From Lysobacter antibioticus (GTDB lineage: Bacteria > Pseudomonadota > Gammaproteobacteria > Xanthomonadales > Xanthomonadaceae): a stretch of 64,000 nt of DNA. Below, piece after piece: positions 43,466 through 52,329 of the stretch. Each line of letters starts with the position of its first letter. Positions within the stretch are counted from its first letter, which is position 1. The notes beneath the pieces are model-generated. The model did no database searches. It was given only the letters and a program-made list of their open reading frames with translations, and was not told the origin of the DNA. The DNA lies in contig NZ_JMTZ01000019.1 in NCBI RefSeq assembly GCF_000731095.1, forward strand, positions 1-64,000, given 5' to 3'. The position numbers and the translations under genes are program-made.

Positions 43466-45931
43466 TTGATCCAGGAGCGGTTGTCCCCGTCCCGCTGGCG
43501 TAGCCTCGCCGGCATTCTCGCCACCGCTGCCTTGCTCGGCCTGTACGCTCGCGGCGGCCCCGCCTGGGGCCTGGGCTTCGTCGCGCTGGTGCCGTGGCTG
43601 TTGGTGCTCGACAACGACAAGACCACGCTGCGCGCGCTGGCCAACGGCGCGTTGATGAGCGTCGTCTTCGTGGCCGCGGTGTTTCATTGGTTCGGTGCGG
43701 CGATCGGCGCCTACACCGAGGTGGGCGCGTTGACCGCGACGGCGGCGCTGCTGGTGCTGGCGCCGTTGTTGCAGCCGCAATTCATCGCCTTCGCGCTGGT
43801 GCGCCAATGGGCGGGGCGCCGCTACGGGCCGGTGCTGCGCGCCCTGGCCGCGGTGTCGGCTTGGTTGGCCTGCGAACGGCTGATGCCCAAGCTGTTGGGC
43901 GACACCTTGGGGCACGGCTTGTTTCCATCCGCGGTGTTGCGCCAGGTGGCCGACCTCGGCGGCGCCGCGGGCCTCACCGCGTTGCTGCTGCTGGTCAACG
44001 AGGCGGCCGCCTTCGCCATCGAACAGCGCAAACGCGGCGCGCGCACGCTGCTGCGGCCGCTCGCGCTCGGGGCGCTGATCGTGGTGTGCATGGCCGGTTA
44101 CGGTGCGATGCGGCGCGCGGATTTGCAGGCACCGGTGGCCAATGAAGCGCCGACCCTGCGCGTCGCCATGGTCCAGGCCAACATCACCGACTACGAGCGG
44201 CTGCGTAAGGAAATCGGCGCCTACGCAGTGGTCCGGAAGGTGCTCGACACGCACTACGAACTTTCGTGGTCGGCGATCCGCGACCACGATGCGGACGTGC
44301 TGCTGTGGTCGGAAACCGTATATCCCACCAGCTTCGCCAGCCCGCGCAGCGAGGACGGCGCGGCGCTGGACCGCGAGATCCAGGGCTTCGTCGATACGGC
44401 GGGCGTGCCCTTGGTGTTCGGCACCTACGACCGCGACGGGCAAGGCGAATACAACGCGGCGGCGTTCCTCGAACCGGGCAAGGGCTTGCTCGGCTTCTAT
44501 CGCAAGACCTACCCGTTCCCGCTGACCGAATACGTGCCGCGTTGGCTCGATGGGCCGGTGTTGCGGCGCTGGTTGCCGTGGGTCGGCGGTTGGCGCGCGG
44601 GCGACGGCGCGCGCGTGCTGCCCTTGCGCAGCGCGGACGGGCGCGAGGTCAACGTGGTGCCGTTGATCTGCCTGGACGACGTGCATACCGACCTGGCCAT
44701 CGACGGCGCGCGGCTCGGCGCGCAAGCCATCATCGGCATGTCCAACGATTCCTGGTTCACCGCGTACCCGGTGGGCGCGCGCCTGCATCTGGCGGTCGCG
44801 GCCTTCCGCAGCATCGAAACGCGGCTGCCGCAGGTGCGCGTCACCACCAACGGGCTCAGCGCGATCATCGACGACACCGGCGAGGTGCTCGCGAACACCG
44901 CGGTCGGCGACCAGGCCGTGTTGACCGCCTTCGTCAGCGCCCGCGATCCGTCGCCCACCTTGATGGTGCGCTGGGGCGATTGGGTGGGGCGTGCGGGCAT
45001 CGTCTTCCTGCTGGCCTTGGCGGCACTGGCGGCGTGGCAGGCCTTGCGTCGCCGCGCCGTCGCCGCGCCGGAAGTGGAGCCGGTCATCGAGGTCGTGCTG
45101 CTGACGCCGTTCTGGCGTGCGCTGAGCGGCGCGTTGAGGTTGTGCGCAGGCCTGGGGCTGCTGTGGCTGGCCTTCGACATGCTGGCGCGCATCGGTCTGC
45201 AGGTCCAATCCCTGTCGCAGCTGCGGTTGTTCGCCGCGGCCGTGCTGCTGCCGTCCGTGGCGGCATGGGCCATCGAGCGCAGGTTCGCCGCGCAAGCGCG
45301 CGTCGAAGGTGCGCTATGGGTGCTCGACCAGCGCCGGCAACGGATCGAGCTTCCGCTGGCGCCGATCGCCGCGCTGCGGCCCTGGCGTCTGCCGTTGCCG
45401 CGCAGCGGTGTCGATGTGCGCCTGGCCGCAGGTCCGCTCTGGACGCGGGGCCTGGCGTTGACGCGCCCGGAGGCCTTGCGGCGTCTGTTGACCGCGACCG
45501 GCATGCCGATCGCTTGGGAAGGCCGTTTCGCCGCCGGTCGGGCCGATCTGATCCAGTCCCGCGACGACGCGCATCGACGCCGGCTCGATCACCCTCTGGT
45601 GAAATTCGCGCTGTTCCCGTTGCTGTTGGCACTGGTCGCTTTCCGTCTGCACCAGGTCATCGCCTTCGGCGGTGCCTTCGGCGAGTACTACAGCTACGGA
45701 TTGGCGGCTTATCTCACCGGATTGCTGATCTGGTGGGCCTCGTGGTCGATCGGCTTGATGTTGTTCGCCGCCGTGCTGCGGGTCGCGATCGAAACGGTCG
45801 TGGTACTCGCCATGGCGTTGCGTTACGCGCACGCGGCCACCCTGCGCGACGCGCTCGAATGGCTGGGCCGTTTGGCGTTCTACCTCGGCGTGCCGGCTTG
45901 GTTGGCGTGGCGGTTGCTGTCTACGGGGTGA
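43466..45931 (+). CDS. Apolipoprotein N-acyltransferase-like protein with large C-terminal extension
   Basis: The start is a TTG with GGAG nine bases upstream. The first 520 residues match the Lnt family: N-terminal membrane helices, then a nitrilase-type domain with Glu283 (LLWSETVYP), Lys347 (FYRKTYPFPLTEYVP) and Cys402 (PLICLDDVH), the expected catalytic triad, and MSNDSWF. Lnt adds the third acyl chain to lipoproteins. The protein is 821 residues, about 300 more than usual: residues 530-821 hold further membrane helices around a soluble segment. It may be a second, specialised Lnt rather than the housekeeping one. Confidence 0.82.
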   Translation: MIQERLSPSRWRSLAGILATAALLGLYARGGPAWGLGFVALVPWLLVLDNDKTTLRALANGALMSVVFVAAVFHWFGAAIGAYTEVGALTATAALLVLAPLLQPQFIAFALVRQWAGRRYGPVLRALAAVSAWLACERLMPKLLGDTLGHGLFPSAVLRQVADLGGAAGLTALLLLVNEAAAFAIEQRKRGARTLLRPLALGALIVVCMAGYGAMRRADLQAPVANEAPTLRVAMVQANITDYERLRKEIGAYAVVRKVLDTHYELSWSAIRDHDADVLLWSETVYPTSFASPRSEDGAALDREIQGFVDTAGVPLVFGTYDRDGQGEYNAAAFLEPGKGLLGFYRKTYPFPLTEYVPRWLDGPVLRRWLPWVGGWRAGDGARVLPLRSADGREVNVVPLICLDDVHTDLAIDGARLGAQAIIGMSNDSWFTAYPVGARLHLAVAAFRSIETRLPQVRVTTNGLSAIIDDTGEVLANTAVGDQAVLTAFVSARDPSPTLMVRWGDWVGRAGIVFLLALAALAAWQALRRRAVAAPEVEPVIEVVLLTPFWRALSGALRLCAGLGLLWLAFDMLARIGLQVQSLSQLRLFAAAVLLPSVAAWAIERRFAAQARVEGALWVLDQRRQRIELPLAPIAALRPWRLPLPRSGVDVRLAAGPLWTRGLALTRPEALRRLLTATGMPIAWEGRFAAGRADLIQSRDDAHRRRLDHPLVKFALFPLLLALVAFRLHQVIAFGGAFGEYYSYGLAAYLTGLLIWWASWSIGLMLFAAVLRVAIETVVVLAMALRYAHAATLRDALEWLGRLAFYLGVPAWLAWRLLSTG

Positions 45932-46138
45932 AAGAGCGGGGATACGCGTGATGGCCGGGCCTCGCGGATTCGGCCGGCGAAGCTTTAACCGCGGCCAACG
46001 GCGCTCGCTGCCGAACCTTGCGGCACTGATCGCAGCAGGCACACTGCTGCGCGATCGACAGCGAAGGGATGCGAGCGATGGGGCAGGATGCCGGGGTCAT
46101 GAGGTGGCTGTGCGCGTCAGCGATGAGCGGGGGCGCCG

Positions 46139-46795
46139 ATGCGCGCGCATGAGTTCGGCGAAGTGCGCTTCGAACGTGCTCTTGCCTGGACGGTGGTCGC
46201 GCTGGTTCATGCGGGCTTGATCTGGGCGGCGTTGCAGTTGCGCAGGCCGGCCGACCCGGTCGACAGCGAAGCGAGCCTGACGGTGATTCTTCTGCGGCCG
46301 GCGGCTTCGTCGCCTTCGCGCCCGAACGAAGCGGTGCGCACAGCGCCGGCACGCGATTTGCCGAAGAAGACGGCGCCACGTTCGCCGCGCCCCGCATTCA
46401 TCCCCGAAGCTGCCGCGCCGCTCCAGATAGCGCCGCCACACGCCGCGCCGATTGCTACGACCGAACCTGCCGAAGCGACCGGCCTCACCGCGATCCGCAT
46501 CGACCGTAACGCGCTCGATCCGGCCGGCGCGACGCGAGCGCCGTGGGATGAGCCTGGCCCCGATCTCTTGGCCAGTCGCATGCCGGTCCTGCCGGGGCAG
46601 GGCGCGCGGCGTTTCCGCATGCAACCGCCGAACTCGATCGCCCGTACGGTCGAGCGCGTCGGTCGACTGTTCGGCGGCCGCGGCGAGGACCCTTGCCTGC
46701 GCACGCGCGACAACATCGGCGAACTGGCGGTGCAGGGCGATTCGACCGCGCTGCAGCGCGAGCTGGAGTACGAGCGCCGGCTCTGCCGCCCCTGA
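46139..46795 (+). CDS. Membrane-anchored TonB-like hypothetical protein (218 aa)
   Basis: An N-terminal membrane helix (LAWTVVALVHAGLIWAALQL) is followed by a long Pro/Ala-rich region (residues 45-120), as in TonB-type proteins, but no TonB C-terminal domain is seen. The C-terminus has two cysteines (GEDPCLRTRDN; RRLCRP). Proteins of this build occur in Xanthomonadaceae near envelope genes; function is unknown. The ATG has a G-run at ribosome-binding distance. Confidence 0.65.
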   Translation: MRAHEFGEVRFERALAWTVVALVHAGLIWAALQLRRPADPVDSEASLTVILLRPAASSPSRPNEAVRTAPARDLPKKTAPRSPRPAFIPEAAAPLQIAPPHAAPIATTEPAEATGLTAIRIDRNALDPAGATRAPWDEPGPDLLASRMPVLPGQGARRFRMQPPNSIARTVERVGRLFGGRGEDPCLRTRDNIGELAVQGDSTALQRELEYERRLCRP

Positions 46796-46915
46796 CCGGT
46801 TCAGCGATTCCAGGCGGCGGTGCGATGTGAAGGTTCATTGCTAAGCCTGTGGTTCTTGCCCGATCCGGCCGCAGCGAGGCGCGCATCGACGCTTCACCGT
46901 CGGCGCGCTAGACTG

Positions 46916-47024
46916 CGCGCCCGGTCCCGAGTGGGTCGTCGCGTATCGCACCGTAGCCCCAGGCCGGACGATCCGCGCCTGCTCCGGTCCGATACGTACG
47001 GCGGCCGCGAGGTCGCCGTTTTTT
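46916..47024 (+). ncRNA. Candidate small RNA or leader ending in a terminator
   Basis: A -10-like TAGACT lies near 46910 with TTCACC upstream. About 100 bases later a 9-bp stem (46998-47006 with 47011-47019, one G-U pair) with a GCGA loop is followed by six T: a good intrinsic terminator in the middle of the 330-base gap before the zinc protease gene. It either ends a small RNA or attenuates the protease-rimK transcript. No open frame of note is inside. Confidence 0.4.
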
Positions 47025-47125
47025 GTCGGCGCGCGGCACCTGGAACGGAACGACCGACGGTGGTCGCGGTCCAAGTCGGGTCGCGGTCGTCCCAGGCCGG
47101 CAGCAGTCGCTACAGCGGAGGTACG

Positions 47126-47575
47126 ATGTCATCGAAGATCGTCCTCGGTTGGCGCGAGGCGGCGGCGTTGCCCGAGTTGGGTCTGGCCGCGATACGCGCC
47201 AAGATCGACACCGGCGCGCGCAGTTCGGCGCTGCACGTCGATTCGCAATGGCGCTTCGTCGAGGCCGGCATGCCCTGGGTCGGTTTCGAGCTGAGTCCGG
47301 GTGCGCTGGGCGCCGGCCGGGTCGAGGCGCAGGCGCCGGTGCACGACGAGCGTTGGGTCACCGACTCCGGCGGTCACCGCAGCAGCCGGGTCTTCATCCG
47401 CACCGTGCTGAGTCTGGCCGGCATCGAACGCGAAATTGAAATAAACCTGGCGGATCGTCGTGGCATGCGTTTCCCGATGTTGCTCGGCCGCACCGCGGTG
47501 ACCGGGGTGTTCACGGTCGATCCGGCACGCTCGTTCCTGCATGGACGCATCCGGCGGCGCCACCCGCGCGTCTGA
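47126..47575 (+). CDS. Retropepsin-like zinc/ATP-dependent protease family protein (RimB-like)
   Basis: The ATG at 47126 has GGAGG at ideal spacing. The 149 residues fit the family annotated as ATP-dependent zinc protease: LGWREAAALPELG, then the retropepsin-type IRAKIDTGARSSALHV with the catalytic Asp, and RFPMLLGRTAVTG near the end. Members next to rimK are thought to process or be modified by RimK. It is 60 bases before rimK and very likely co-transcribed. Confidence 0.88.
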   Translation: MSSKIVLGWREAAALPELGLAAIRAKIDTGARSSALHVDSQWRFVEAGMPWVGFELSPGALGAGRVEAQAPVHDERWVTDSGGHRSSRVFIRTVLSLAGIEREIEINLADRRGMRFPMLLGRTAVTGVFTVDPARSFLHGRIRRRHPRV

Positions 47576-47635
47576 ACGCGCCGGGCCGTTCGCCTTTCTT
47601 CTCCACGTTTCTTCCACCCACGCGAATCCCTTCCG

Positions 47636-48544
47636 ATGAAGCTTGCGATCCTGTCGCGCAACACCAAGCTCTATTCGACCCGCCGGCTGGTGGAGGCCGC
47701 CCGCGAGCGCGGCCACAGCGTGCGCGTGCTCGACCCGTTGCGCTGCTACATGCGCATCGCGTCCGACGGCTTCGAGATGCACTACAAGGGGCGCGAGATC
47801 TCCGGCTACCACGCCGTGATCCCGCGCATCGGCGCCTCGGTGACCCGCTACGGCTCGGCGGTCCTGCGCCAGTTCGAGCTCATGGACACCTACACCCCGA
47901 ACACCTCCGACGCGATCCTGCGCGCGCGCGACAAGCTGCGCAGCCATCAACTGCTGGCCGCCGAGCGCATCGGCCTGCCGGCGACGGTGTTCGGCGACAA
48001 CCCCGACGACACCGCCGACCTGCTGTCGATGCTCGGCCCGCCGCCGCACGTGATCAAGCTCAACGAAGGCACCCAGGGCGCCGGGGTGATGCTGACCGAG
48101 AAACTGTCGGCGTCGAAGGGCGTGATCGAAGCGCTGCGCGGGCTGTATGCGAATTTCCTGGTTCAGGAGTTCGTCGCCGAGGCCAAGGGCGCCGACCTGC
48201 GCTGCTTCGTGGTCGGCGGCAGGGTGGTTGCGGCGATGAAGCGGCAGGCGCCGAAGGGCGACTTCCGTTCCAACCTGCACCGCGGCGGCACCGCCAAGGG
48301 CGTGCGCGCCAGCACGGCCGAGCAGGAGGTGGCGGTCCGCGCTGCCCGCGTGCTCGGCCTGGGCGTGGCCGGCGTCGACCTGATCCGCTCGGTCCGCGGC
48401 CCCCTGGTGCTGGAGGTCAACGCCTCGCCGGGTCTGGAGGGCATCGAGGAGGCCAGCGGGGTCGACGTGGCCGGGGAAATCATCGAGCACGTGGCCGGTC
48501 AGCTGAAGCTGGGGACCGGGCGTCGCACCGCCACGAGACGCTGA
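47636..48544 (+). CDS. rimK: RimK: ATP-grasp ligase adding glutamate to ribosomal protein S6
   Basis: RimK adds glutamates to the C-terminus of ribosomal protein S6 (in E. coli) and so adjusts the ribosome. The 302-residue protein has the expected order: N-terminal domain ([20 protein letters not shown]), the central [16 protein letters not shown] nucleotide loop, [20 protein letters not shown], and the metal-binding [15 protein letters not shown]. In pseudomonads RimK activity responds to c-di-GMP (established there, not shown here). Confidence 0.95.
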   Translation: MKLAILSRNTKLYSTRRLVEAARERGHSVRVLDPLRCYMRIASDGFEMHYKGREISGYHAVIPRIGASVTRYGSAVLRQFELMDTYTPNTSDAILRARDKLRSHQLLAAERIGLPATVFGDNPDDTADLLSMLGPPPHVIKLNEGTQGAGVMLTEKLSASKGVIEALRGLYANFLVQEFVAEAKGADLRCFVVGGRVVAAMKRQAPKGDFRSNLHRGGTAKGVRASTAEQEVAVRAARVLGLGVAGVDLIRSVRGPLVLEVNASPGLEGIEEASGVDVAGEIIEHVAGQLKLGTGRRTATRR

Positions 48545-48660
48545 ACAGGCGTCCGGCCGGGCCCCGGAGCGGGCCGGCCGAGGAGAATGGCAAGCCTGGC
48601 AGGTCATCTGCCGGCGATCCGCCGAACGGTGCCTCCCCGGCGCGGAAGGGCCGGGCCCTC

Positions 48661-48893
48661 AAGATGACAACTTCAGGTTGTACTTAATTATTTTTTAACA
48701 TCGTTTTTAACGACGGTTTAATCGAAATCCGCGTAGCGTTACCCGGACCGCAGCACTGCCGCTCCTCCAAGTCACGCTCCTCGTCAGAACGTTACGGATA
48801 GGGATCTGGTCGGAAGCAGGTTACGGTAATCGGGGCAATACCCTTTTGGCCCAGGCGCGGTGGCCCCGCGTCTGGGCCTTTGTTTTTTGCGGT
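48661..48893 (+). ncRNA. Probable small RNA locus with strong terminator
   Basis: A 582-base gap before the two-component genes begins with an unusually AT-rich strip (48678-48725) that includes an ACAAC/GTTGT inverted repeat, suggesting a promoter. About 130 bases later comes a 13-bp hairpin with a T-run. The stretch between has no usable frame and several short GGA-type and repeated GTTAC-like motifs (CGTTACCC, CGTTACGG, GGTTACGG). This architecture fits a stand-alone small RNA. Its family could not be named. Confidence 0.55.
48848..48888 (+). terminator. Intrinsic terminator
   Basis: A 13-bp stem (5' arm 48848-48860, 3' arm 48866-48878, one G-U pair, 5-base loop) followed by TTTGTTTTTT. 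The nearest upstream gene (rimK) ends 300 bases earlier, so it more likely ends an RNA encoded in the gap. Confidence 0.93.
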
Positions 48894-49126
48894 CTTTTCC
48901 GGCGTTTTCCGTATGTTGGCGCTGCCGGGCGAGCCATGACTTTCGGCCTAGGCCGGTGCCGCGGCGTTTGAACGGCGGCCCAGCCCCTGTTCACCTTTTC
49001 CGTTCACTTTACATACGCTCTGGCAGAATCGGACGCTTGCCGCCGCTGCGCATCGCACAGCGGCCCACGAATACGGAACCTCGGACGTCTTAGCACGGTC
49101 GAACGCCAACCCACTGGGAAGAGCAC

Positions 49127-49810
49127 ATGCGCATACTCGTGATCGAAGACAACCAGGACATCGCCGCCAACCTCGGCGACTTCCTCGAAGACCGCGGCCA
49201 CACGGTGGATTTCGCCGCCGACGGCATCACCGGACTGCACCTGGCGGTCGTGCACGACTTCGACGCCATCGTCCTCGATCTGAACCTGCCCGGTCTCGAC
49301 GGCCTGGAGGTCTGCCGCAAGCTGCGCAACGAAGCGCGCAAGCAGACTCCGGTGCTGATGCTGACCGCGCGCGACAGCCTCGACAACAAGCTCGCCGGTT
49401 TCGATTCCGGCGCCGACGACTATCTGATCAAGCCGTTCGCCCTGCAGGAAGTCGAGGTCCGCCTCAACGCACTGTCGCGCCGCGGCCGCGGCGTGCAGAC
49501 CCGCGTGCTCAACGCCGCCGACCTGGAATACAACCTCGACACCCTGGAAGTGCGCCGCCAGGGCAAGCTGCTGCAGCTCAACCCGACCGCGCTGAAGATC
49601 CTGCAGGCGCTGATGGAAGCTTCGCCGGCGGTGGTCACGCGCCAGGAGCTGGAAACCCGCGTGTGGGGCGAAGAACTGCCCGACTCCGACAGCCTGCGCG
49701 TGCACATCCACGGTTTGCGCGCGGTGGTCGACAAGCCGTTCGAGACGCCGCTGATCCAGACCCGCCACGGCATCGGCTACCGCATCGCAGCGCCCGAAAG
49801 CAACGGTTGA
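49127..49810 (+). CDS. OmpR/PhoB-family response regulator
   Basis: A 227-residue regulator with a receiver domain (ILVIEDNQDIAANLGDFLED; phospho-acceptor Asp51 in IVLDLNLPGLDG; Thr in LMLTARDS; Lys in YLIKPFA) and a winged-helix DNA-binding domain (LQLNPTALKILQALMEASPA; LRVHIHGLRAVVDKPF). The histidine kinase gene starts four bases after its stop. The target genes are not known. The probable small RNA upstream could be connected with its control. Confidence 0.93.
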   Translation: MRILVIEDNQDIAANLGDFLEDRGHTVDFAADGITGLHLAVVHDFDAIVLDLNLPGLDGLEVCRKLRNEARKQTPVLMLTARDSLDNKLAGFDSGADDYLIKPFALQEVEVRLNALSRRGRGVQTRVLNAADLEYNLDTLEVRRQGKLLQLNPTALKILQALMEASPAVVTRQELETRVWGEELPDSDSLRVHIHGLRAVVDKPFETPLIQTRHGIGYRIAAPESNG

Positions 49811-49814
49811 TCGC

Positions 49815-51140
49815 GTGGCTGCAGAGGATCCTTCCGCGGCGCGGCTGAAGAAAAAGAAGCGCTACCGGCGGCGGTTGCGCAGCCGTATCGTCCTGTCCTT
49901 CGTACTGCTGGGCTTCGGCCTGACGGCGATGTTCGCGTTCGCGACCAACTGGACGCGCACGCGGGTCGAGAACGAACTCGTCGCCGACGTGGTGAATCGG
50001 AACATCGACGAATACGCGCGACAGTATTACTCGGCGCCGAATTTGAAGCCCGAGGTGCCGTTCCAGCAGATGTGGTTGCGCGTATACAAAAGCGACAGCT
50101 TCGAAAGAGTGCGCATCGAGCAACCCGACTGGTACACCTTGCCCGACGGCATTCACAACATCCAGGGCAAGGACCCCGACGGCAGCCCGTTCTCGTACAA
50201 GCTCGGGGTGCGCAAGACGCCGACGGAATGGTTCTTCCTGGCCTACGACATGAGCCAGGGCGCGCTCAGCGAGGCGCAGTTCAATCGCGCGATCTATTTG
50301 TCGGTACCGGTGTTTACCTTGTTCTCGCTGCTGGTCGGCCTGTGGGCGGCCTCGCGCGTGATGAGCCCGGTGTCGGAGCTGGCCAACCGGCTCAAGCGCT
50401 CCGGCCGCAGTTCGCAAGCCGAGGCCTTGGCCGCGCACTTCCCCGACGACGAAGTCGGCCAGCTCGCCGAGGCCCTGGACGATTACGCCGAGCGCCTGAC
50501 CAACGTGGTCCAGCGCGACCGCGAGTTCAACGCCGACGTCAGCCATGAGCTGCGCACGCCGCTGGCCGTGATCAAGGGCGCGGTCGAGCTGTTGCTGTCG
50601 CGGCCGGACATCGAGGACAAGACTCGCAATCGATTATTGCGTATTCAGCGTGCCGAACAGCAATGCACCGATCTGATCAGCGCCTTGCTGCTGTTGTCGC
50701 GCAACGAGCGCGGGCACGGCTCCACCGACATCGCGCGGCTGGCGGAGCAACTGCTCGACGCCCACCGCGCCCAGCTCGGCGGCAAGCCGTTGACCCTGCG
50801 CATCGAAGGCGAGCAGGGCCTGGTCGTCGACGCCCCGGAAGCGGCGGTCGCGGTGGCGCTGGGCAACCTGATCGGCAATGCGGTCAAGTACACGACCCAG
50901 GGCGAGGTAGTGGTGCGCCTGCACCCGCGTACGGTCGAGGTCATCGATTCCGGCCCCGGCCTCAGCGCCGAGGATGCGGCCAAGCTGTTCGAGCGCGGCT
51001 ACCGCGGCACCCATGCCGGCCACTCGCAAGGCGGCGGCATCGGCCTGTCGATCGTGCGCCGGCTGTGCGAACTCTACGGCTGGGACGTACGGGTCAAACC
51101 CGGCGAGGTCAGGGGCGTGGTGGCGACGCTGACTTTCTGA
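49815..51140 (+). CDS. Sensor histidine kinase
   Basis: The start is a GTG at 49815. The 441-residue protein has a membrane helix (about 24-44), a periplasmic sensor of about 115 residues, a second helix (162-181), a HAMP linker, and the kinase core: His244 in DVSHELRTPL, N box NLIGNAVKYT (351-360), G1 DSGPGLS (378-384) and G2 GGGIGLSIV (407-415). The sensor domain has no recognised ligand motif. It pairs with the preceding response regulator. Confidence 0.93.
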   Translation: MAAEDPSAARLKKKKRYRRRLRSRIVLSFVLLGFGLTAMFAFATNWTRTRVENELVADVVNRNIDEYARQYYSAPNLKPEVPFQQMWLRVYKSDSFERVRIEQPDWYTLPDGIHNIQGKDPDGSPFSYKLGVRKTPTEWFFLAYDMSQGALSEAQFNRAIYLSVPVFTLFSLLVGLWAASRVMSPVSELANRLKRSGRSSQAEALAAHFPDDEVGQLAEALDDYAERLTNVVQRDREFNADVSHELRTPLAVIKGAVELLLSRPDIEDKTRNRLLRIQRAEQQCTDLISALLLLSRNERGHGSTDIARLAEQLLDAHRAQLGGKPLTLRIEGEQGLVVDAPEAAVAVALGNLIGNAVKYTTQGEVVVRLHPRTVEVIDSGPGLSAEDAAKLFERGYRGTHAGHSQGGGIGLSIVRRLCELYGWDVRVKPGEVRGVVATLTF

Positions 51141-51142
51141 GA

Positions 51143-51309
51143 GCCGGGATTGGTGATTCGGGAATCGGGAATCGGGAATCGTCAAAGCAAAAAACAAAAC
51201 GCCCGGCTTCGTCGAAGCCGGGCGTTTTGTTTTCGTCGTGCGGTGATGGGGCTTCGGGCTCGCGGCGAACCGCTCTTACGACTCCCGAATCCCATTCCCG
51301 ATTCCCGGC
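51143..51309. repeat. Element with GCCGGGAATC-type inverted ends (family C)
   Basis: It starts 2 bases after the kinase stop (GCCGGGATT, then GGGAATC heptamers) and ends with GATTCCCGGC one base before the ilvE stop codon. It contains the intrinsic terminator at 51191. Its ends match those of the element at 27044-27185. Confidence 0.8.
51191..51233. terminator. Bidirectional intrinsic terminator
   Basis: A 20-bp perfect stem (51191-51210 with 51214-51233) and a 3-base loop, with A-run on one side and T-run on the other, between the convergent kinase and ilvE genes. It can serve both strands. Confidence 0.95.
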
Positions 51310-51310
51310 T

Positions 51311-52225
51311 TTAAGCGACGGGCTCAAGCCAGCCGTACTTATCCGCCGTCTTGCCGTTGAACAGGCCGAAGAACAGCTCCTGGATGCGCTCGGTGACCGG
51401 GCCGCGGCGGCCGCTGCCGACCTGGCGGCCGTCGACCGAACGGATCGGGGTGATCTCGGCGGCGGTGCCGCACATGAACAGCTCGTCGCACAGGTACAGG
51501 TATTCGCGCGGTAGGTCGCGTTCGATCACTTCGATGCCGACGTCGCGGGCGAGGGTGATGATGGTGTTGCGGGTCAGGCCGTTGAGCAGGGCGGCGCTGA
51601 CCGGGGTGGTGTGCAGGGCGCCGTTGAACACCAGGAACAGGTTTTCGCCCGCGCCTTCCGAAAGCAGGCCGGTCGAGGCCAGGGCGATGCCTTCGCCGAA
51701 GCCCAGGCGACGCGCCTCGCGCGCGACCAACTGGCCGGACAGGTAGTTGCCGCCGGCCTTGGCGCCGGCCGGGATGGTGTTCGGCGCGAAGCGCTGCCAG
51801 CTCGACACGCAGGCGTCGATGCCTTCCTCGAGCACGCTGGCGCCGAGGTACTGGCCCATCTTCCAGGTCGCCACGGCGACGTCGGTCGGGGTGTCGGCCG
51901 ACAGGCCGAAGCCGCCGAGACCGCGGTAGGCGACCGGACGCAGATAGTCGGTGGTGTTGCCGTTGGCCTTGATCACTTCATGGCAGGCCTGGTTGATCTG
52001 CTCGACCGTGTAGGGGATGCCCATGTCGTAGATCTTCGCCGAGGCGAACAAACGGGTGTTGTGGTCGTTGAGGCGGAAGATCACCGGACCCTGCGGCGTG
52101 TCGTAGGTGCGAATGCCCTCGAATACGGACGAACCGTAGTGCAGCGCGTGCGACATGACGTGGGTGGTTGCTTCGGCCCAGCGCTTGATCGCACCGTTGT
52201 GCCAGATCCATTCGGGGTATTGCAT
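51311..52225 (-). CDS. ilvE: Branched-chain amino-acid aminotransferase
   Basis: A class IV PLP aminotransferase of 304 residues that makes and breaks down Leu, Ile and Val. Signature parts: MSHALHYGSSVFEGIRTY, YLRPVAYRGLGG, the PLP lysine region AGAKAGGNYLSGQLVAREA, EGAGENLFLV and ELFMCGTAAEITPIRSVDG. It stands alone and is convergent with the two-component genes. A family C element ends directly against its stop codon. Confidence 0.95.
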   Translation of the reverse strand: MQYPEWIWHNGAIKRWAEATTHVMSHALHYGSSVFEGIRTYDTPQGPVIFRLNDHNTRLFASAKIYDMGIPYTVEQINQACHEVIKANGNTTDYLRPVAYRGLGGFGLSADTPTDVAVATWKMGQYLGASVLEEGIDACVSSWQRFAPNTIPAGAKAGGNYLSGQLVAREARRLGFGEGIALASTGLLSEGAGENLFLVFNGALHTTPVSAALLNGLTRNTIITLARDVGIEVIERDLPREYLYLCDELFMCGTAAEITPIRSVDGRQVGSGRRGPVTERIQELFFGLFNGKTADKYGWLEPVA

Positions 52226-52329
52226 CGTCGGCTTCCGTGGTGGGTGAGGAAACCCCTATTGTGCCCTGCCTGCCCGGTTCAGGCCCAATCGAGCGGCGTA
52301 TGGACGCCATGCGGAGCCGGGCGCAAGGC

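Noticed and set aside
41648-45295. Very long minus-strand open frame (over 1200 codons)
   Set aside because: It lies opposite the SGNH hydrolase and Lnt-like genes, which have clear motifs. The translation is rich in Arg, His and Gln with no domain, as expected of antisense frames in GC-rich DNA.
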